A stretch of DNA of 64,000 nt from Hippasteria phrygiana (lineage: Eukaryota; Echinodermata; Asteroidea; Valvatida; Goniasteridae), in assembly GCA_037893225.1 (NCBI GenBank), contig JAZGUH010000407.1, positions 992,001-1,056,000 on the forward strand, written 5' to 3'. Below are positions 13,210 through 27,117 of the stretch, one piece after another; position 1 is the stretch's first letter, and every line of letters starts with the position of its first letter. Below the pieces are notes generated by a model, which was given only the letters and a program-made list of their open reading frames with translations, ran no database searches and was not told the origin of the DNA. The position numbers and the translations under genes are program-made.

Positions 13210-14137
13210 ATGGATAGCTTAGATCTGGCGCTACATGTTGCAATCATCGGCGGCTTCTTAGAGTTAAAACTTGTGGAGAAAATTCAAACCTCGCAATGTT
13301 TATTTTCTTTCCGGCCACCATCTGTGTACATGTTACCGTCTATTTATTGCTCCATGCATGTCAAATTCCCTGGGGTATGGACTTGCTTTACTCATTCATA
13401 ATTGCATGAAATATCAACCAAATTCAGTAATTTTGACATGTATGGATAGCTTAGATCTGGCGGTACATGTTGCAATTATCGGCGGCTTCTTAGAGTTAAA
13501 ACTTGTGGAGAAAATTCAAACCTCGCAATGTTTATTTTCTTTCCGGCCAACATCTGTGTGCATATTACTTTCTATTTATTGCTCCATGCCTGTCAAATTC
13601 CCTGGGGTATGGACTTGCTTTACTCATTCATAATTGCATGAAATATCAACCAAATTCAGTAATTTTGACATGTATGGATAGCTTAGATCTGGCGGTACAT
13701 GTTGCAATTATCGGCGGCTTCTTAGAGTTAAAACTTGTGGAGAAAATTCAAACCTCGCAATGTTTATTTTCTTTCCGGCCAACATCTGTGTGCATATTAC
13801 TTTCTATTTATTGCTCCATGCCTGTCAAATTCCCTGGGGTATGGACTTGCTTTACTCATTCATAATTGCATGAAATATCAACCAAATTCAGTAATTTTGA
13901 CATGTATGGATAGCTTAGATCTGGCGCTACATGTTGCAATTATCGGCGGTTTCTTAGAGTTAACACTTGTGGAGAAAATTCAAACCTCGCAATGTTTATT
14001 TTCTTTCCGGCCAACATCTGTGTACATGTTACCGTCTATTTATTGCTCCATGTATGTCAAATTCCCTAGGGTATGGACTTGCTTTACTCATTCATAATTG
14101 CATGAAATATCAACCAAATTCAGTAATTTTGACATGT
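13210..14137. repeat. B-L-L-E linker between HOR blocks
   Basis: Four monomers link the tetramer run to the next A-B-C-D block. The E monomer (13906-14137) is atypical. It has a D-type GAGTTAACAC head, GGCGGTTTCTT instead of GGCGGCTTCTT, and CCCTAGGG without the usual class P deletion. This looks like a recombination junction. Confidence 0.78.
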
Positions 14138-17100
14138 ATGGATAGCTTAGATCTGGCGCTACATGTTGCAATTATCGGCGGCTTCTTAGATTTAACACTT
14201 GTGGAGAAAATTCAAACCTCGCAATGTTTATTTTCTTCCCGGCCACCATCTGTGTGCAGATTACCTTTTATTTATTGCTCCATGCCTGTCAAATTCCCTG
14301 GGGTATGGACTTGCTTTACTCATTCATAATTGCATGAAATATAAACCAAATACAGTAATTTTGACATGTATGGATAGCTTAGATCTGGCGCTACATGTTG
14401 CAATCATCGGCGGCTTCTTAGAGTTAAAACTTGTGGAGAAAATTCAAACCTCGCAATGTTTATTTTCTTTCCGGCCACCATCTGTGTACATGTTACCGTC
14501 TATTTATTGCTCCATGCATGTCAAATTCCCTGGGGTATGGACTTGCTTTACTCATTCATAATTGCATGAAATATCAACCAAATTCAGTAATTTTGACATG
14601 TATGGATAGCTTAGATCTGGCGGTACATGTTGCAATCATCGGCGGCTTCTTAGAGTTAAAACTTGTGGAGAAAATTCAAACCTCGCAATGTTTATTTTCT
14701 TTCCGGCCAACATCTGTGTGCATATTACCTTTTATTTATTGCTCCATGCCTGTCAAATTCCCTGGGGTATGGACTTGCTTTACTCATTCATAATTGCATG
14801 AAATATCAACCAAATTCAGTAATTCTGACATGTATGGATAGCTTAGATCTGGCGCTACATGTTGCAATTATCGGCGGCTTCTTAGAGTTAACACTTGTGG
14901 AGAAAATTCAAACCTCGCAATGTTTATTTTCTTCCCGGCCACCATCTGTGTGCAGATTACCTCTTATTTATTGCTCCATGCCTGTCAAATTCCCTGGGGT
15001 ATGGACTTGCTTTACTCATTCATAATTGCATGAAATATCAACCAAATTCAGTAATTTTGACATGTATGGATAGCTTAGATCTGGCGCTACATGTTGCAAT
15101 TATCGGCGGCTTCTTAGAGTTAAAACTTGTGGAGAAAATTCAAACCTCGCAATGTTTATTTTCTTTCCGGCCACCATCTGTGTACATGTTACCGTCTATT
15201 TATTGCTCCATGCATGTCAAATTCCCTGGGGTATGGACTTGCTTTACTCATTCATAATTGCATGAAATATCAACCAAATTCAGTAATTTTGACATGTATG
15301 GATAGCTTAGATCTGGCGGTACATGTTGCAATCATCGGCGGCTTCTTAGAGTTAAAACTTGTGGAGAAAATTCAAACCTCGCAATGTTTATTTTCTTTCC
15401 GGCCAACATCTGTGTGCATATTACCTTCTATTTATTGCTCCATGCCTGTCAAATTCCCTAGGGTATGACTTGCTTTACTCATTCATAATTGCATGAAATA
15501 TCAACCAAATTCAGTAATTCTGACATGTATGGATAGCTTAGATCTGGCGCTACATGTTGCAATTATCGGCGGCTTCTTAGAGTTAACACTTGTGGAGAAA
15601 ATTCAAACCTCGCAATGTTTATTTTCTTCCCGGCCACCATCTGTGTGCAGATTACCTCTTATTTATTGCTCCATGCCTGTCAAATTCCCTGGGGTATGGA
15701 CTTGCTTTACTCATTCATAATTGCATGAAATATCAACCAAATTCAGTAATTTTGACATGTATGGATAGCTTAGATCTGGCGCTACATGTTGCAATTATCG
15801 GCGGCTTCTTAGAGTTAAAACTTGTGGAGAAAATTCAAACCTCGCAATGTTTATTTTCTTTCCGGCCACCATCTGTGTACATGTTACCGTCTATTTATTG
15901 CTCCATGCATGTCAAATTCCCTGGGGTATGGACTTGCTTTACTCATTCATAATTGCATGAAATATCAACCAAATTCAGTAATTTTGACATGTATGGATAG
16001 CTTAGATCTGGCGGTACATGTTGCAATCATCGGCGGCTTCTTAGAGTTAAAACTTGTGGAGAAAATTCAAACCTCGCAATGTTTATTTTCTTTCCGGCCA
16101 ACATCTGTGTGCATATTACCTTCTATTTATTGCTCCATGCCTGTCAAATTCCCTAGGGTATGACTTGCTTTACTCATTCATAATTGCATGAAATATCAAC
16201 CAAATTCAGTAATTTTGACATATATGGATAGCTTAGATCTGGCGCTACATGTTGCAATTATCGGCGGCTTCTTAGAGTTAACAATTGTGGAGAAAATTCA
16301 AACCTCGCAATGTTTATTTTCTTCCCGGCCACCATCTGTGTGCAGATTACCTTTTATTTATTGCTCCATGCCTGTCAAATTCCCTGGGGTATGGACTTGC
16401 TTTACTCATTCATAATTGCATGAAATATCAACCAAATTCAGTAATTCTGACATGTATGGATAGCTTAGATCTGGCGCTACATGTTGCAATTATCGGCGGC
16501 TTCTTAGAGTTAAAACTTGTGGAGAAAATTCAAACCTCGCAATGTTTATTTTCTTTCCGGCCAACATCTGTGTGCATATTACCTTCTATTTATTGCTCCA
16601 TGCCTGTCAAATTCCCTAGGGTATGACTTGCTTTACTCATTCATAATTGCATGAAATATCAACCAAATTCAGTAATTTTGACATGTATGGATAGCTTAGA
16701 TCTGGCGCTACATGTTGCAATCATCGGCGGCTTCTTAGAGTTAAAACTTGTGGAGAAAATTCAAACCTCGCAATGTTTATTTTCTTTCCGGCCACCATCT
16801 GTGTACATGTTACCGTCTATTTATTGCTCCATGCATGTCAAATTCCCTGGGGTATGGACTTGCTTTACTCATTCATAATTGCATGAAATATCAACCAAAT
16901 TCAGTAATTTTGACATGTATGGATAGCTTAGATCTGGCGGTACATGTTGCAATTATCGGCGGCTTCTTAGAGTTAAAACTTGTGGAGAAAATTCAAACCT
17001 CGCAATGTTTATTTTCTTTCCGGCCAACATCTGTGTGCATATTACTTTCTATTTATTGCTCCATGCCTGTCAAATTCCCTGGGGTATGGACTTGCTTTAC

Positions 17101-17382
17101 TCATTCATAATTGCATGAAATATCAACCAAATTCAGTAATTTTGACATGTATGGATAGCTTAGATCTGGCGCTACATGTTGCAATTATCGGCGGCTTCTT
17201 AGAGTTAAAACTTGTGGAGAAAATTCAAACCTCGCAATGTTTATTTTCTTTCCGGCCAACATCTGTGTGCATATTACTTTCTATTTATTGCTCCATGCCT
17301 GTCAAATTCCCTGGGGTATGGACTTGCTTTACTCATTCATAATTGCATGAAATATCAACCAAATTCAGTAATTTTGACATGT
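14138..17382. repeat. A-B-C-D-B-P plus D-led 8-mer block
   Basis: The order is A-B-C-D-B-P (14138-15528) and then D-B-P-A-P-B-L-L (15529-17382, 1854 bp). The same order, up to the final monomer, is at 3713-6725. The spacing is 10,425 bp. This is a long-range copy of an older HOR segment within domain 1. Confidence 0.83.
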
Positions 17383-18310
17383 ATGGATAGCTTAGATCTG
17401 GCGCTACATGTTGCAATTATCGGCGGCTTCTTAGAGTTAACACTTGTGGAGAAAATTCAAACCTCGCAATGTTTATTTTCTTCCCGGCCACCATCTGTGT
17501 GCAGATTACCTCTTATTTATTGCTCCATGCCTGTCAAATTCCCTGGGGTATGGACTTGCTTTACTCATTCATAATTGCATGAAATATCAACCAAATTCAG
17601 TAATTTTGACATGTATGGATAGCTTAGATCTGGCGCTACATGTTGCAATTATCGGCGGCTTCTTAGAGTTAAAACTTGTGGAGAAAATTCAAACCTCGCA
17701 ATGTTTATTTTCTTTCCGGCCAACATCTGTGTACATGTTACCGTCTATTTATTGCTCCATGTATGTCAAATTCCCTGGGGTATGGACTTGCTTTACTCAT
17801 TCATAATTGCATGAAATATCAACCAAATTCAGTAATTTTGACATGTATGGATAGCTTAGATCTGGCGCTACATGTTGCAATTATCGGCGGCTTCTTAGAG
17901 TTAAAACTTGCGGAGAAAATACAAACCTCGCAATGTTTATTTTCTTTCCGGCCACCATCTGTGTACATGTTACCGTCTATTTATTGCTCCATGCATGTCA
18001 AATTCCCTGGGGTATGGACTTGCTTTACTCATTCATAATTGCATGAAATATCAACCAAATTCAGTAATTTTGACATGTATGGATAGCTTAGATCTGGCGG
18101 TACATGTTGCAATCATCGGCGGCTTCTTAGAGTTAAAACTTGTGGAGAAAATTCAAACCTCGCAATGTTTATTTTCTTTCCGGCCAACATCTGTGTGGAT
18201 ATTACTTTCTATTTATTGCTCCATGCCTGTCAAATTCCCTGGGGTATGGACTTGCTTTACTCATTCATAATTGCATGAAATATCAACCAAATTCAGTAAT
18301 TTTGACATGT
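17383..18310. repeat. D-E-B-L segment preceding the 20-mer
   Basis: This is a short irregular run. The B monomer carries the private pair GCGGAG (17911) and AATACAAACC (17921). The L monomer carries TGTGGATATT (18198). The same B variant occurs 464 bp later at 18375, so this is probably a local dimer duplication at the edge of the 20-mer. Confidence 0.78.
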
Positions 18311-21300
18311 ATGGATAGCTTAGATCTGGCGCTACATGTTGCAATTATCGGCGGCTTCTTAGAGTTAAAACTTGCGGAGAAAATACAAACCTCGCAATGT
18401 TTATTTTCTTTCCGGCCACCATCTGTGTACATGTTACCGTCTATTTATTGCTCCATGCATGTCAAATTCCCTGGGGTATGGACTTGCTTTACTCATTCAT
18501 AATTGCATGAAATATCAACCAAATTCAGTAATTTTGACATGTATGGATAGCTTAGATCTGGCGGTACATGTTGCAATCATCGGCGGCTTCTTAGAGTTAA
18601 AACTTGTGGAGAAAATTCAAACCTCGCAATGTTTATTTTCTTTCCGGCCAACATCTGTGTGCATATTACCTTCTATTTATTGCTCCATGCCTGTCAAATT
18701 CCCTAGGGTATGACTTGCTTTACTCATTCATAATTGCATGAAATATCAACCAAATTCAGTAATTTTGACATATATGGATAGCTTAGATCTGGCGCTACAT
18801 GTTGCAATTATCGGCGGCTTCTTAGAGTTAACAATTGTGGAGAAAATTCAAACCTCGCAATGTTTATTTTCTTCCCGGCCACCATCTGTGTGCAGATTAC
18901 CTTTTATTTATTGCTCCATGCCTGTCAAATTCCCTGGGGTATGGACTTGCTTTACTCATTCATAATTGCATGAAATATCAACCAAATTCAGTAATTCTGA
19001 CATGTATGGATAGCTTAGATCTGGCGCTACATGTTGCAATTATCGGCGGCTTCTTAGAGTTAAAACTTGTGGAGAAAATTCAAACCTCGCAATGTTTATT
19101 TTCTTTCCGGCCAACATCTGTGTGCATATTACCTTCTATTTATTGCTCCATGCCTGTCAAATTCCCTAGGGTATGACTTGCTTTACTCATTCATAATTGC
19201 ATGAAATATCAACCAAATTCAGTAATTTTGACATGTATGGATAGCTTAGATCTGGCGCTACATGTTGCAATCATCGGCGGCTTCTTAGAGTTAAAACTTG
19301 TGGAGAAAATTCAAACCTCGCAATGTTTATTTTCTTTCCGGCCACCATCTGTGTACATGTTACCGTCTATTTATTGCTCCATGCATGTCAAATTCCCTGG
19401 GGTATGGACTTGCTTTACTCATTCATAATTGCATGAAATATCAACCAAATTCAGTAATTTTGACATGTATGGATAGCTTAGATCTGGCGGTACATGTTGC
19501 AATTATCGGCGGCTTCTTAGAGTTAAAACTTGTGGAGAAAATTCAAACCTCGCAATGTTTATTTTCTTTCCGGCCAACATCTGTGTGCATATTACTTTAT
19601 ATTTATTGCTCCATGCCTGTCAAATTCCCTGGGGTATGGACTTGCTTTACTCATTCATAATTGCATGAAATATCAACCAAATTCAGTAATTTTGACATGT
19701 ATGGATAGCTTAGATCTGGCGGTACATGTTGCAATTATCGGCGGCTTCTTAGAGTTAAAACTTGTGGAGAAAATTCAAACCTCGCAATGTTTATTTTCTT
19801 TCCGGCCAACATCTGTGTGGATATTACTTTCTATTTATTGCTCCATGCCTGTCAAATTCCCTGGGGTATGGACTTGCTTTACTCATTCATAATTGCATGA
19901 AATATCAACCAAATTCAGTAATTTTGACATGTATGGATAGCTTAGATCTGGCGCTACATGTTGCAATTATCGGCGGCTTCTTAGAGTTAACACTTGTGGA
20001 GAAAATTCAAACCTCGCAATGTTTATTTTCTTCCCGGCCACCATCTGTGTGCAGATTACCTCTTATTTATTGCTCCATGCCTGTCAAATTCCCTGGGGTA
20101 TGGACTTGCTTTACTCATTCATAATTGCATGAAATATCAACCAAATTCAGTAATTTTGACATGTATGGATAGCTTAGATCTGGCGCTACATGTTGCAATT
20201 ATCGGCGGCTTCTTAGAGTTAAAACTTGTGGAGAAAATTCAAACCTCGCAATGTTTATTTTCTTTCCGGCCAACATCTGTGTACATGTTACCGTCTATTT
20301 ATTGCTCCATGTATGTCAAATTCCCTGGGGTATGGACTTGCTTTACTCATTCATAATTGCATGAAATATCAACCAAATTCAGTAATTTTGACATGTATGG
20401 ATAGCTTAGATCTGGCGCTACATGTTGCAATTATCGGCGGCTTCTTAGATTTAACACTTGTGGAGAAAATTCAAACCTCGCAATGTTTATTTTCTTCCCG
20501 GCCACCATCTGTGTGCAGATTACCTTTTATTTATTGCTCCATGCCTGTCAAATTCCCTGGGGTATGGACTTGCTTTACTCATTCATAATTGCATGAAATA
20601 TAAACCAAATACAGTAATTTTGACATGTATGGATAGCTTAGATCTGGCGCTACATGTTGCAATCATCGGCGGCTTCTTAGAGTTAAAACTTGTGGAGAAA
20701 ATTCAAACCTCGCAATGTTTATTTTCTTTCCGGCCACCATCTGTGTACATGTTACCGTCTATTTATTGCTCCATGCATGTCAAATTCCCTGGGGTATGGA
20801 CTTGCTTTACTCATTCATAATTGCATGAAATATCAACCAAATTCAGTAATTTTGACATGTATGGATAGCTTAGATCTGGCGGTACATGTTGCAATCATCG
20901 GCGGCTTCTTAGAGTTAAAACTTGTGGAGAAAATTCAAACCTCGCAATGTTTATTTTCTTTCCGGCCAACATCTGTGTGCATATTACCTTTTATTTATTG
21001 CTCCATGCCTGTCAAATTCCCTGGGGTATGGACTTGCTTTACTCATTCATAATTGCATGAAATATCAACCAAATTCAGTAATTCTGACATGTATGGATAG
21101 CTTAGATCTGGCGCTACATGTTGCAATTATCGGCGGCTTCTTAGAGTTAACACTTGTGGAGAAAATTCAAACCTCGCAATGTTTATTTTCTTCCCGGCCA
21201 CCATCTGTGTGCAGATTACCTCTTATTTATTGCTCCATGCCTGTCAAATTCCCTGGGGTATGGACTTGCTTTACTCATTCATAATTGCATGAAATATCAA

Positions 21301-22945
21301 CAAAATTCAGTAATTTTGACATGTATGGATAGCTTAGATCTGGCGCTACATGTTGCAATTATCGGCGGCTTCTTAGAGTTAAAACTTGTGGAGAAAATTC
21401 AAACCTCGCAATGTTTATTTTCTTTCCGGCCACCATCTGTGTACATGTTACCGTCTATTTATTGCTCCATGCATGTCAAATTCCCTGGGGTATGGACTTG
21501 CTTTACTCATTCATAATTGCATGAAATATCAACCAAATTCAGTAATTTTGACATGTATGGATAGCTTAGATCTGGCGGTACATGTTGCAATCATCGGCGG
21601 CTTCTTAGAGTTAAAACTTGTGGAGAAAATTCAAACCTCGCAATGTTTATTTTCTTTCCGGCCAACATCTGTGTGCATATTACCTTCTATTTATTGCTCC
21701 ATGCCTGTCAAATTCCCTAGGGTATGACTTGCTTTACTCATTCATAATTGCATGAAATATCAACCAAATTCAGTAATTTTGACATATATGGATAGCTTAG
21801 ATCTGGCGCTACATGTTGCAATTATCGGCGGCTTCTTAGAGTTAACAATTGTGGAGAAAATTCAAACCTCGCAATGTTTATTTTCTTCCCGGCCACCATC
21901 TGTGTGCAGATTACCTTTTATTTATTGCTCCATGCCTGTCAAATTCCCTGGGGTATGGACTTGCTTTACTCATTCATAATTGCATGAAATATCAACCAAA
22001 TTCAGTAATTCTGACATGTATGGATAGCTTAGATCTGGCGCTACATGTTGCAATTATCGGCGGCTTCTTAGAGTTAAAACTTGTGGAGAAAATTCAAACC
22101 TCGCAATGTTTATTTTCTTTCCGGCCAACATCTGTGTGCATATTACCTTCTATTTATTGCTCCATGCCTGTCAAATTCCCTAGGGTATGACTTGCTTTAC
22201 TCATTCATAATTGCATGAAATATCAACCAAATTCAGTAATTTTGACATGTATGGATAGCTTAGATCTGGCGCTACATGTTGCAATCATCGGCGGCTTCTT
22301 AGAGTTAAAACTTGTGGAGAAAATTCAAACCTCGCAATGTTTATTTTCTTTCCGGCCACCATCTGTGTACATGTTACCGTCTATTTATTGCTCCATGCAT
22401 GTCAAATTCCCTGGGGTATGGACTTGCTTTACTCATTCATAATTGCATGAAATATCAACCAAATTCAGTAATTTTGACATGTATGGATAGCTTAGATCTG
22501 GCGGTACATGTTGCAATCATCGGCGGCTTCTTAGAGTTAAAACTTGTGGAGAAAATTCAAACCTCGCAATGTTTATTTTCTTTCCGGCCAACATCTGTGT
22601 GCATATTACCTTCTATTTATTGCTCCATGCCTGTCAAATTCCCTAGGGTATGACTTGCTTTACTCATTCATAATTGCATGAAATATCAACCAAATTCAGT
22701 AATTTTGACATATATGGATAGCTTAGATCTGGCGCTACATGTTGCAATTATCGGCGGCTTCTTAGAGTTAACAATTGTGGAGAAAATTCAAACCTCGCAA
22801 TGTTTATTTTCTTTCCGGCCAACATCTGTGTGCATATTACCGTCTATTTATTGCTCCATGTATGTCAAATTCCCTGGGGTATGGACTTGCTTTACTCATT
22901 CATAATTGCATGAAATATCAACCAAATTCAGTAATTTTGACATGT
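18311..22945. repeat. 20-mer higher-order unit (4635 bp), copy 1
   Basis: The order is B-P-A-P-B-L-L-D-E-A-B-C-D-B-P-A-P-B-P-E. Five 231-bp monomers give 4635 bp. The first 18 monomers recur 4635 bp downstream with shared private bases: 18375 and 23010, 19599 and 24234, 19820 and 24455, 21302 and 25937. The last monomer is a hybrid E. Confidence 0.9.
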
Positions 22946-25900
22946 ATGGATAGCTTAGATCTGGCGCTACATGTTGCAATTATCGGCGGCTTCTTAGAGT
23001 TAAAACTTGCGGAGAAAATACAAACCTCGCAATGTTTATTTTCTTTCCGGCCACCATCTGTGTACATGTTACCGTCTATTTATTGCTCCATGCATGTCAA
23101 ATTCCCTGGGGTATGGACTTGCTTTACTCATTCATAATTGCATGAAATATCAACCAAATTCAGTAATTTTGACATGTATGGATAGCTTAGATCTGGCGGT
23201 ACATGTTGCAATCATCGGCGGCTTCTTAGAGTTAAAACTTGTGGAGAAAATTCAAACCTCGCAATGTTTATTTTCTTTCCGGCCAACATCTGTGTGCATA
23301 TTACCTTCTATTTATTGCTCCATGCCTGTCAAATTCCCTAGGGTATGACTTGCTTTACTCATTCATAATTGCATGAAATATCAACCAAATTCAGTAATTT
23401 TGACATATATGGATAGCTTAGATCTGGCGCTACATGTTGCAATTATCGGCGGCTTCTTAGAGTTAACAATTGTGGAGAAAATTCAAACCTCGCAATGTTT
23501 ATTTTCTTCCCGGCCACCATCTGTGTGCAGATTACCTTTTATTTATTGCTCCATGCCTGTCAAATTCCCTGGGGTATGGACTTGCTTTACTCATTCATAA
23601 TTGCATGAAATATCAACCAAATTCAGTAATTCTGACATGTATGGATAGCTTAGATCTGGCGCTACATGTTGCAATTATCGGCGGCTTCTTAGAGTTAAAA
23701 CTTGTGGAGAAAATTCAAACCTCGCAATGTTTATTTTCTTTCCGGCCAACATCTGTGTGCATATTACCTTCTATTTATTGCTCCATGCCTGTCAAATTCC
23801 CTAGGGTATGACTTGCTTTACTCATTCATAATTGCATGAAATATCAACCAAATTCAGTAATTTTGACATGTATGGATAGCTTAGATCTGGCGCTACATGT
23901 TGCAATCATCGGCGGCTTCTTAGAGTTAAAACTTGTGGAGAAAATTCAAACCTCGCAATGTTTATTTTCTTTCCGGCCACCATCTGTGTACATGTTACCG
24001 TCTATTTATTGCTCCATGCATGTCAAATTCCCTGGGGTATGGACTTGCTTTACTCATTCATAATTGCATGAAATATCAACCAAATTCAGTAATTTTGACA
24101 TGTATGGATAGCTTAGATCTGGCGGTACATGTTGCAATTATCGGCGGCTTCTTAGAGTTAAAACTTGTGGAGAAAATTCAAACCTCGCAATGTTTATTTT
24201 CTTTCCGGCCAACATCTGTGTGCATATTACTTTATATTTATTGCTCCATGCCTGTCAAATTCCCTGGGGTATGGACTTGCTTTACTCATTCATAATTGCA
24301 TGAAATATCAACCAAATTCAGTAATTTTGACATGTATGGATAGCTTAGATCTGGCGGTACATGTTGCAATTATCGGCGGCTTCTTAGAGTTAAAACTTGT
24401 GGAGAAAATTCAAACCTCGCAATGTTTATTTTCTTTCCGGCCAACATCTGTGTGGATATTACTTTCTATTTATTGCTCCATGCCTGTCAAATTCCCTGGG
24501 GTATGGACTTGCTTTACTCATTCATAATTGCATGAAATATCAACCAAATTCAGTAATTTTGACATGTATGGATAGCTTAGATCTGGCGCTACATGTTGCA
24601 ATTATCGGCGGCTTCTTAGAGTTAACACTTGTGGAGAAAATTCAAACCTCGCAATGTTTATTTTCTTCCCGGCCACCATCTGTGTGCAGATTACCTCTTA
24701 TTTATTGCTCCATGCCTGTCAAATTCCCTGGGGTATGGACTTGCTTTACTCATTCATAATTGCATGAAATATCAACCAAATTCAGTAATTTTGACATGTA
24801 TGGATAGCTTAGATCTGGCGCTACATGTTGCAATTATCGGCGGCTTCTTAGAGTTAAAACTTGTGGAGAAAATTCAAACCTCGCAATGTTTATTTTCTTT
24901 CCGGCCAACATCTGTGTACATGTTACCGTCTATTTATTGCTCCATGTATGTCAAATTCCCTGGGGTATGGACTTGCTTTACTCATTCATAATTGCATGAA
25001 ATATCAACCAAATTCAGTAATTTTGACATGTATGGATAGCTTAGATCTGGCGCTACATGTTGCAATTATCGGCGGCTTCTTAGATTTAACACTTGTGGAG
25101 AAAATTCAAACCTCGCAATGTTTATTTTCTTCCCGGCCACCATCTGTGTGCAGATTACCTTTTATTTATTGCTCCATGCCTGTCAAATTCCCTGGGGTAT
25201 GGACTTGCTTTACTCATTCATAATTGCATGAAATATAAACCAAATACAGTAATTTTGACATGTATGGATAGCTTAGATCTGGCGCTACATGTTGCAATCA
25301 TCGGCGGCTTCTTAGAGTTAAAACTTGTGGAGAAAATTCAAACCTCGCAATGTTTATTTTCTTTCCGGCCACCATCTGTGTACATGTTACCGTCTATTTA
25401 TTGCTCCATGCATGTCAAATTCCCTGGGGTATGGACTTGCTTTACTCATTCATAATTGCATGAAATATCAACCAAATTCAGTAATTTTGACATGTATGGA
25501 TAGCTTAGATCTGGCGGTACATGTTGCAATCATCGGCGGCTTCTTAGAGTTAAAACTTGTGGAGAAAATTCAAACCTCGCAATGTTTATTTTCTTTCCGG
25601 CCAACATCTGTGTGCATATTACCTTTTATTTATTGCTCCATGCCTGTCAAATTCCCTGGGGTATGGACTTGCTTTACTCATTCATAATTGCATGAAATAT
25701 CAACCAAATTCAGTAATTCTGACATGTATGGATAGCTTAGATCTGGCGCTACATGTTGCAATTATCGGCGGCTTCTTAGAGTTAACACTTGTGGAGAAAA
25801 TTCAAACCTCGCAATGTTTATTTTCTTCCCGGCCACCATCTGTGTGCAGATTACCTCTTATTTATTGCTCCATGCCTGTCAAATTCCCTGGGGTATGGAC

Positions 25901-27117
25901 TTGCTTTACTCATTCATAATTGCATGAAATATCAACAAAATTCAGTAATTTTGACATGTATGGATAGCTTAGATCTGGCGCTACATGTTGCAATTATCGG
26001 CGGCTTCTTAGAGTTAAAACTTGTGGAGAAAATTCAAACCTCGCAATGTTTATTTTCTTTCCGGCCACCATCTGTGTACATGTTACCGTCTATTTATTGC
26101 TCCATGCATGTAAAATTCCCTGGGGTATGGACTTGCTTTACTCATTCATAATTGCATGAAATATCAACCAAATTCAGTAATTTTGACATGTATGGATAGC
26201 TTAGATCTGGCGGTACATGTTGCAATCATCGGCGGCTTCTTAGAGTTAAAACTTGTGGAGAAAATTCAAACCTCGCAATGTTTATTTTCTTTCCGGCCAA
26301 CATCTGTGTGCATATTACCTTCTATTTATTGCTCCATGCCTGTCAAATTCCCTAGGGTATGACTTGCTTTACTCATTCATAATTGCATGAAATATCAACC
26401 AAATTCAGTAATTTTGACATATATGGATAGCTTAGATCTGGCGCTACATGTTGCAATTATCGGCGGCTTCTTAGAGTTAACAATTGTGGAGAAAATTCAA
26501 ACCTCGCAATGTTTATTTTCTTCCCGGCCACCATCTGTGTGCAGATTACCTTTTATTTATTGCTCCATGCCTGTCAAATTCCCTGGGGTATGGACTTGCT
26601 TTACTCATTCATAATTGCATGAAATATCAACCAAATTCAGTAATTCTGACATGTATGGATAGCTTAGATCTGGCGCTACATGTTGCAATTATCGGCGGCT
26701 TCTTAGAGTTAAAACTTGTGGAGAAAATTCAAACCTCGCAATGTTTATTTTCTTTCCGGCCAACATCTGTGTGCATATTACCTTCTATTTATTGCTCCAT
26801 GCCTGTCAAATTCCCTAGGGTATGACTTGCTTTACTCATTCATAATTGCATGAAATATCAACCAAATTCAGTAATTTTGACATGTATGGATAGCTTAGAT
26901 CTGGCGCTACATGTTGCAATCATCGGCGGCTTCTTAGAGTTAAAACTTGTGGAGAAAATTCAAACCTCGCAATGTTTATTTTCTTTCCGGCCACCATCTG
27001 TGTACATGTTACCGTCTATTTATTGCTCCATGCATGTCAAATTCCCTGGGGTATGGACTTGCTTTACTCATTCATAATTGCATGAAATATCAACCAAATT
27101 CAGTAATTTTGACATGT
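22946..27117. repeat. 20-mer higher-order unit, copy 2 (18 monomers shared)
   Basis: This copy matches 18311-22482 in monomer order and in every private base I checked. The one difference I found is A at 26112 (CATGTAAAATT) where copy 1 has C. After 27117 the copies part: here L then B, in copy 1 P then hybrid E. The near identity indicates a recent duplication of about 4.2 kb by unequal exchange, or an assembly duplication that should be checked with long reads. Confidence 0.88.

Noticed and set aside
18311..27117. Calling the 4635-bp duplication an assembly error
   Set aside because: The copies differ at 26112 and at their right ends, and the flanking monomers are distinct, so I keep it as probably real, with a check proposed.
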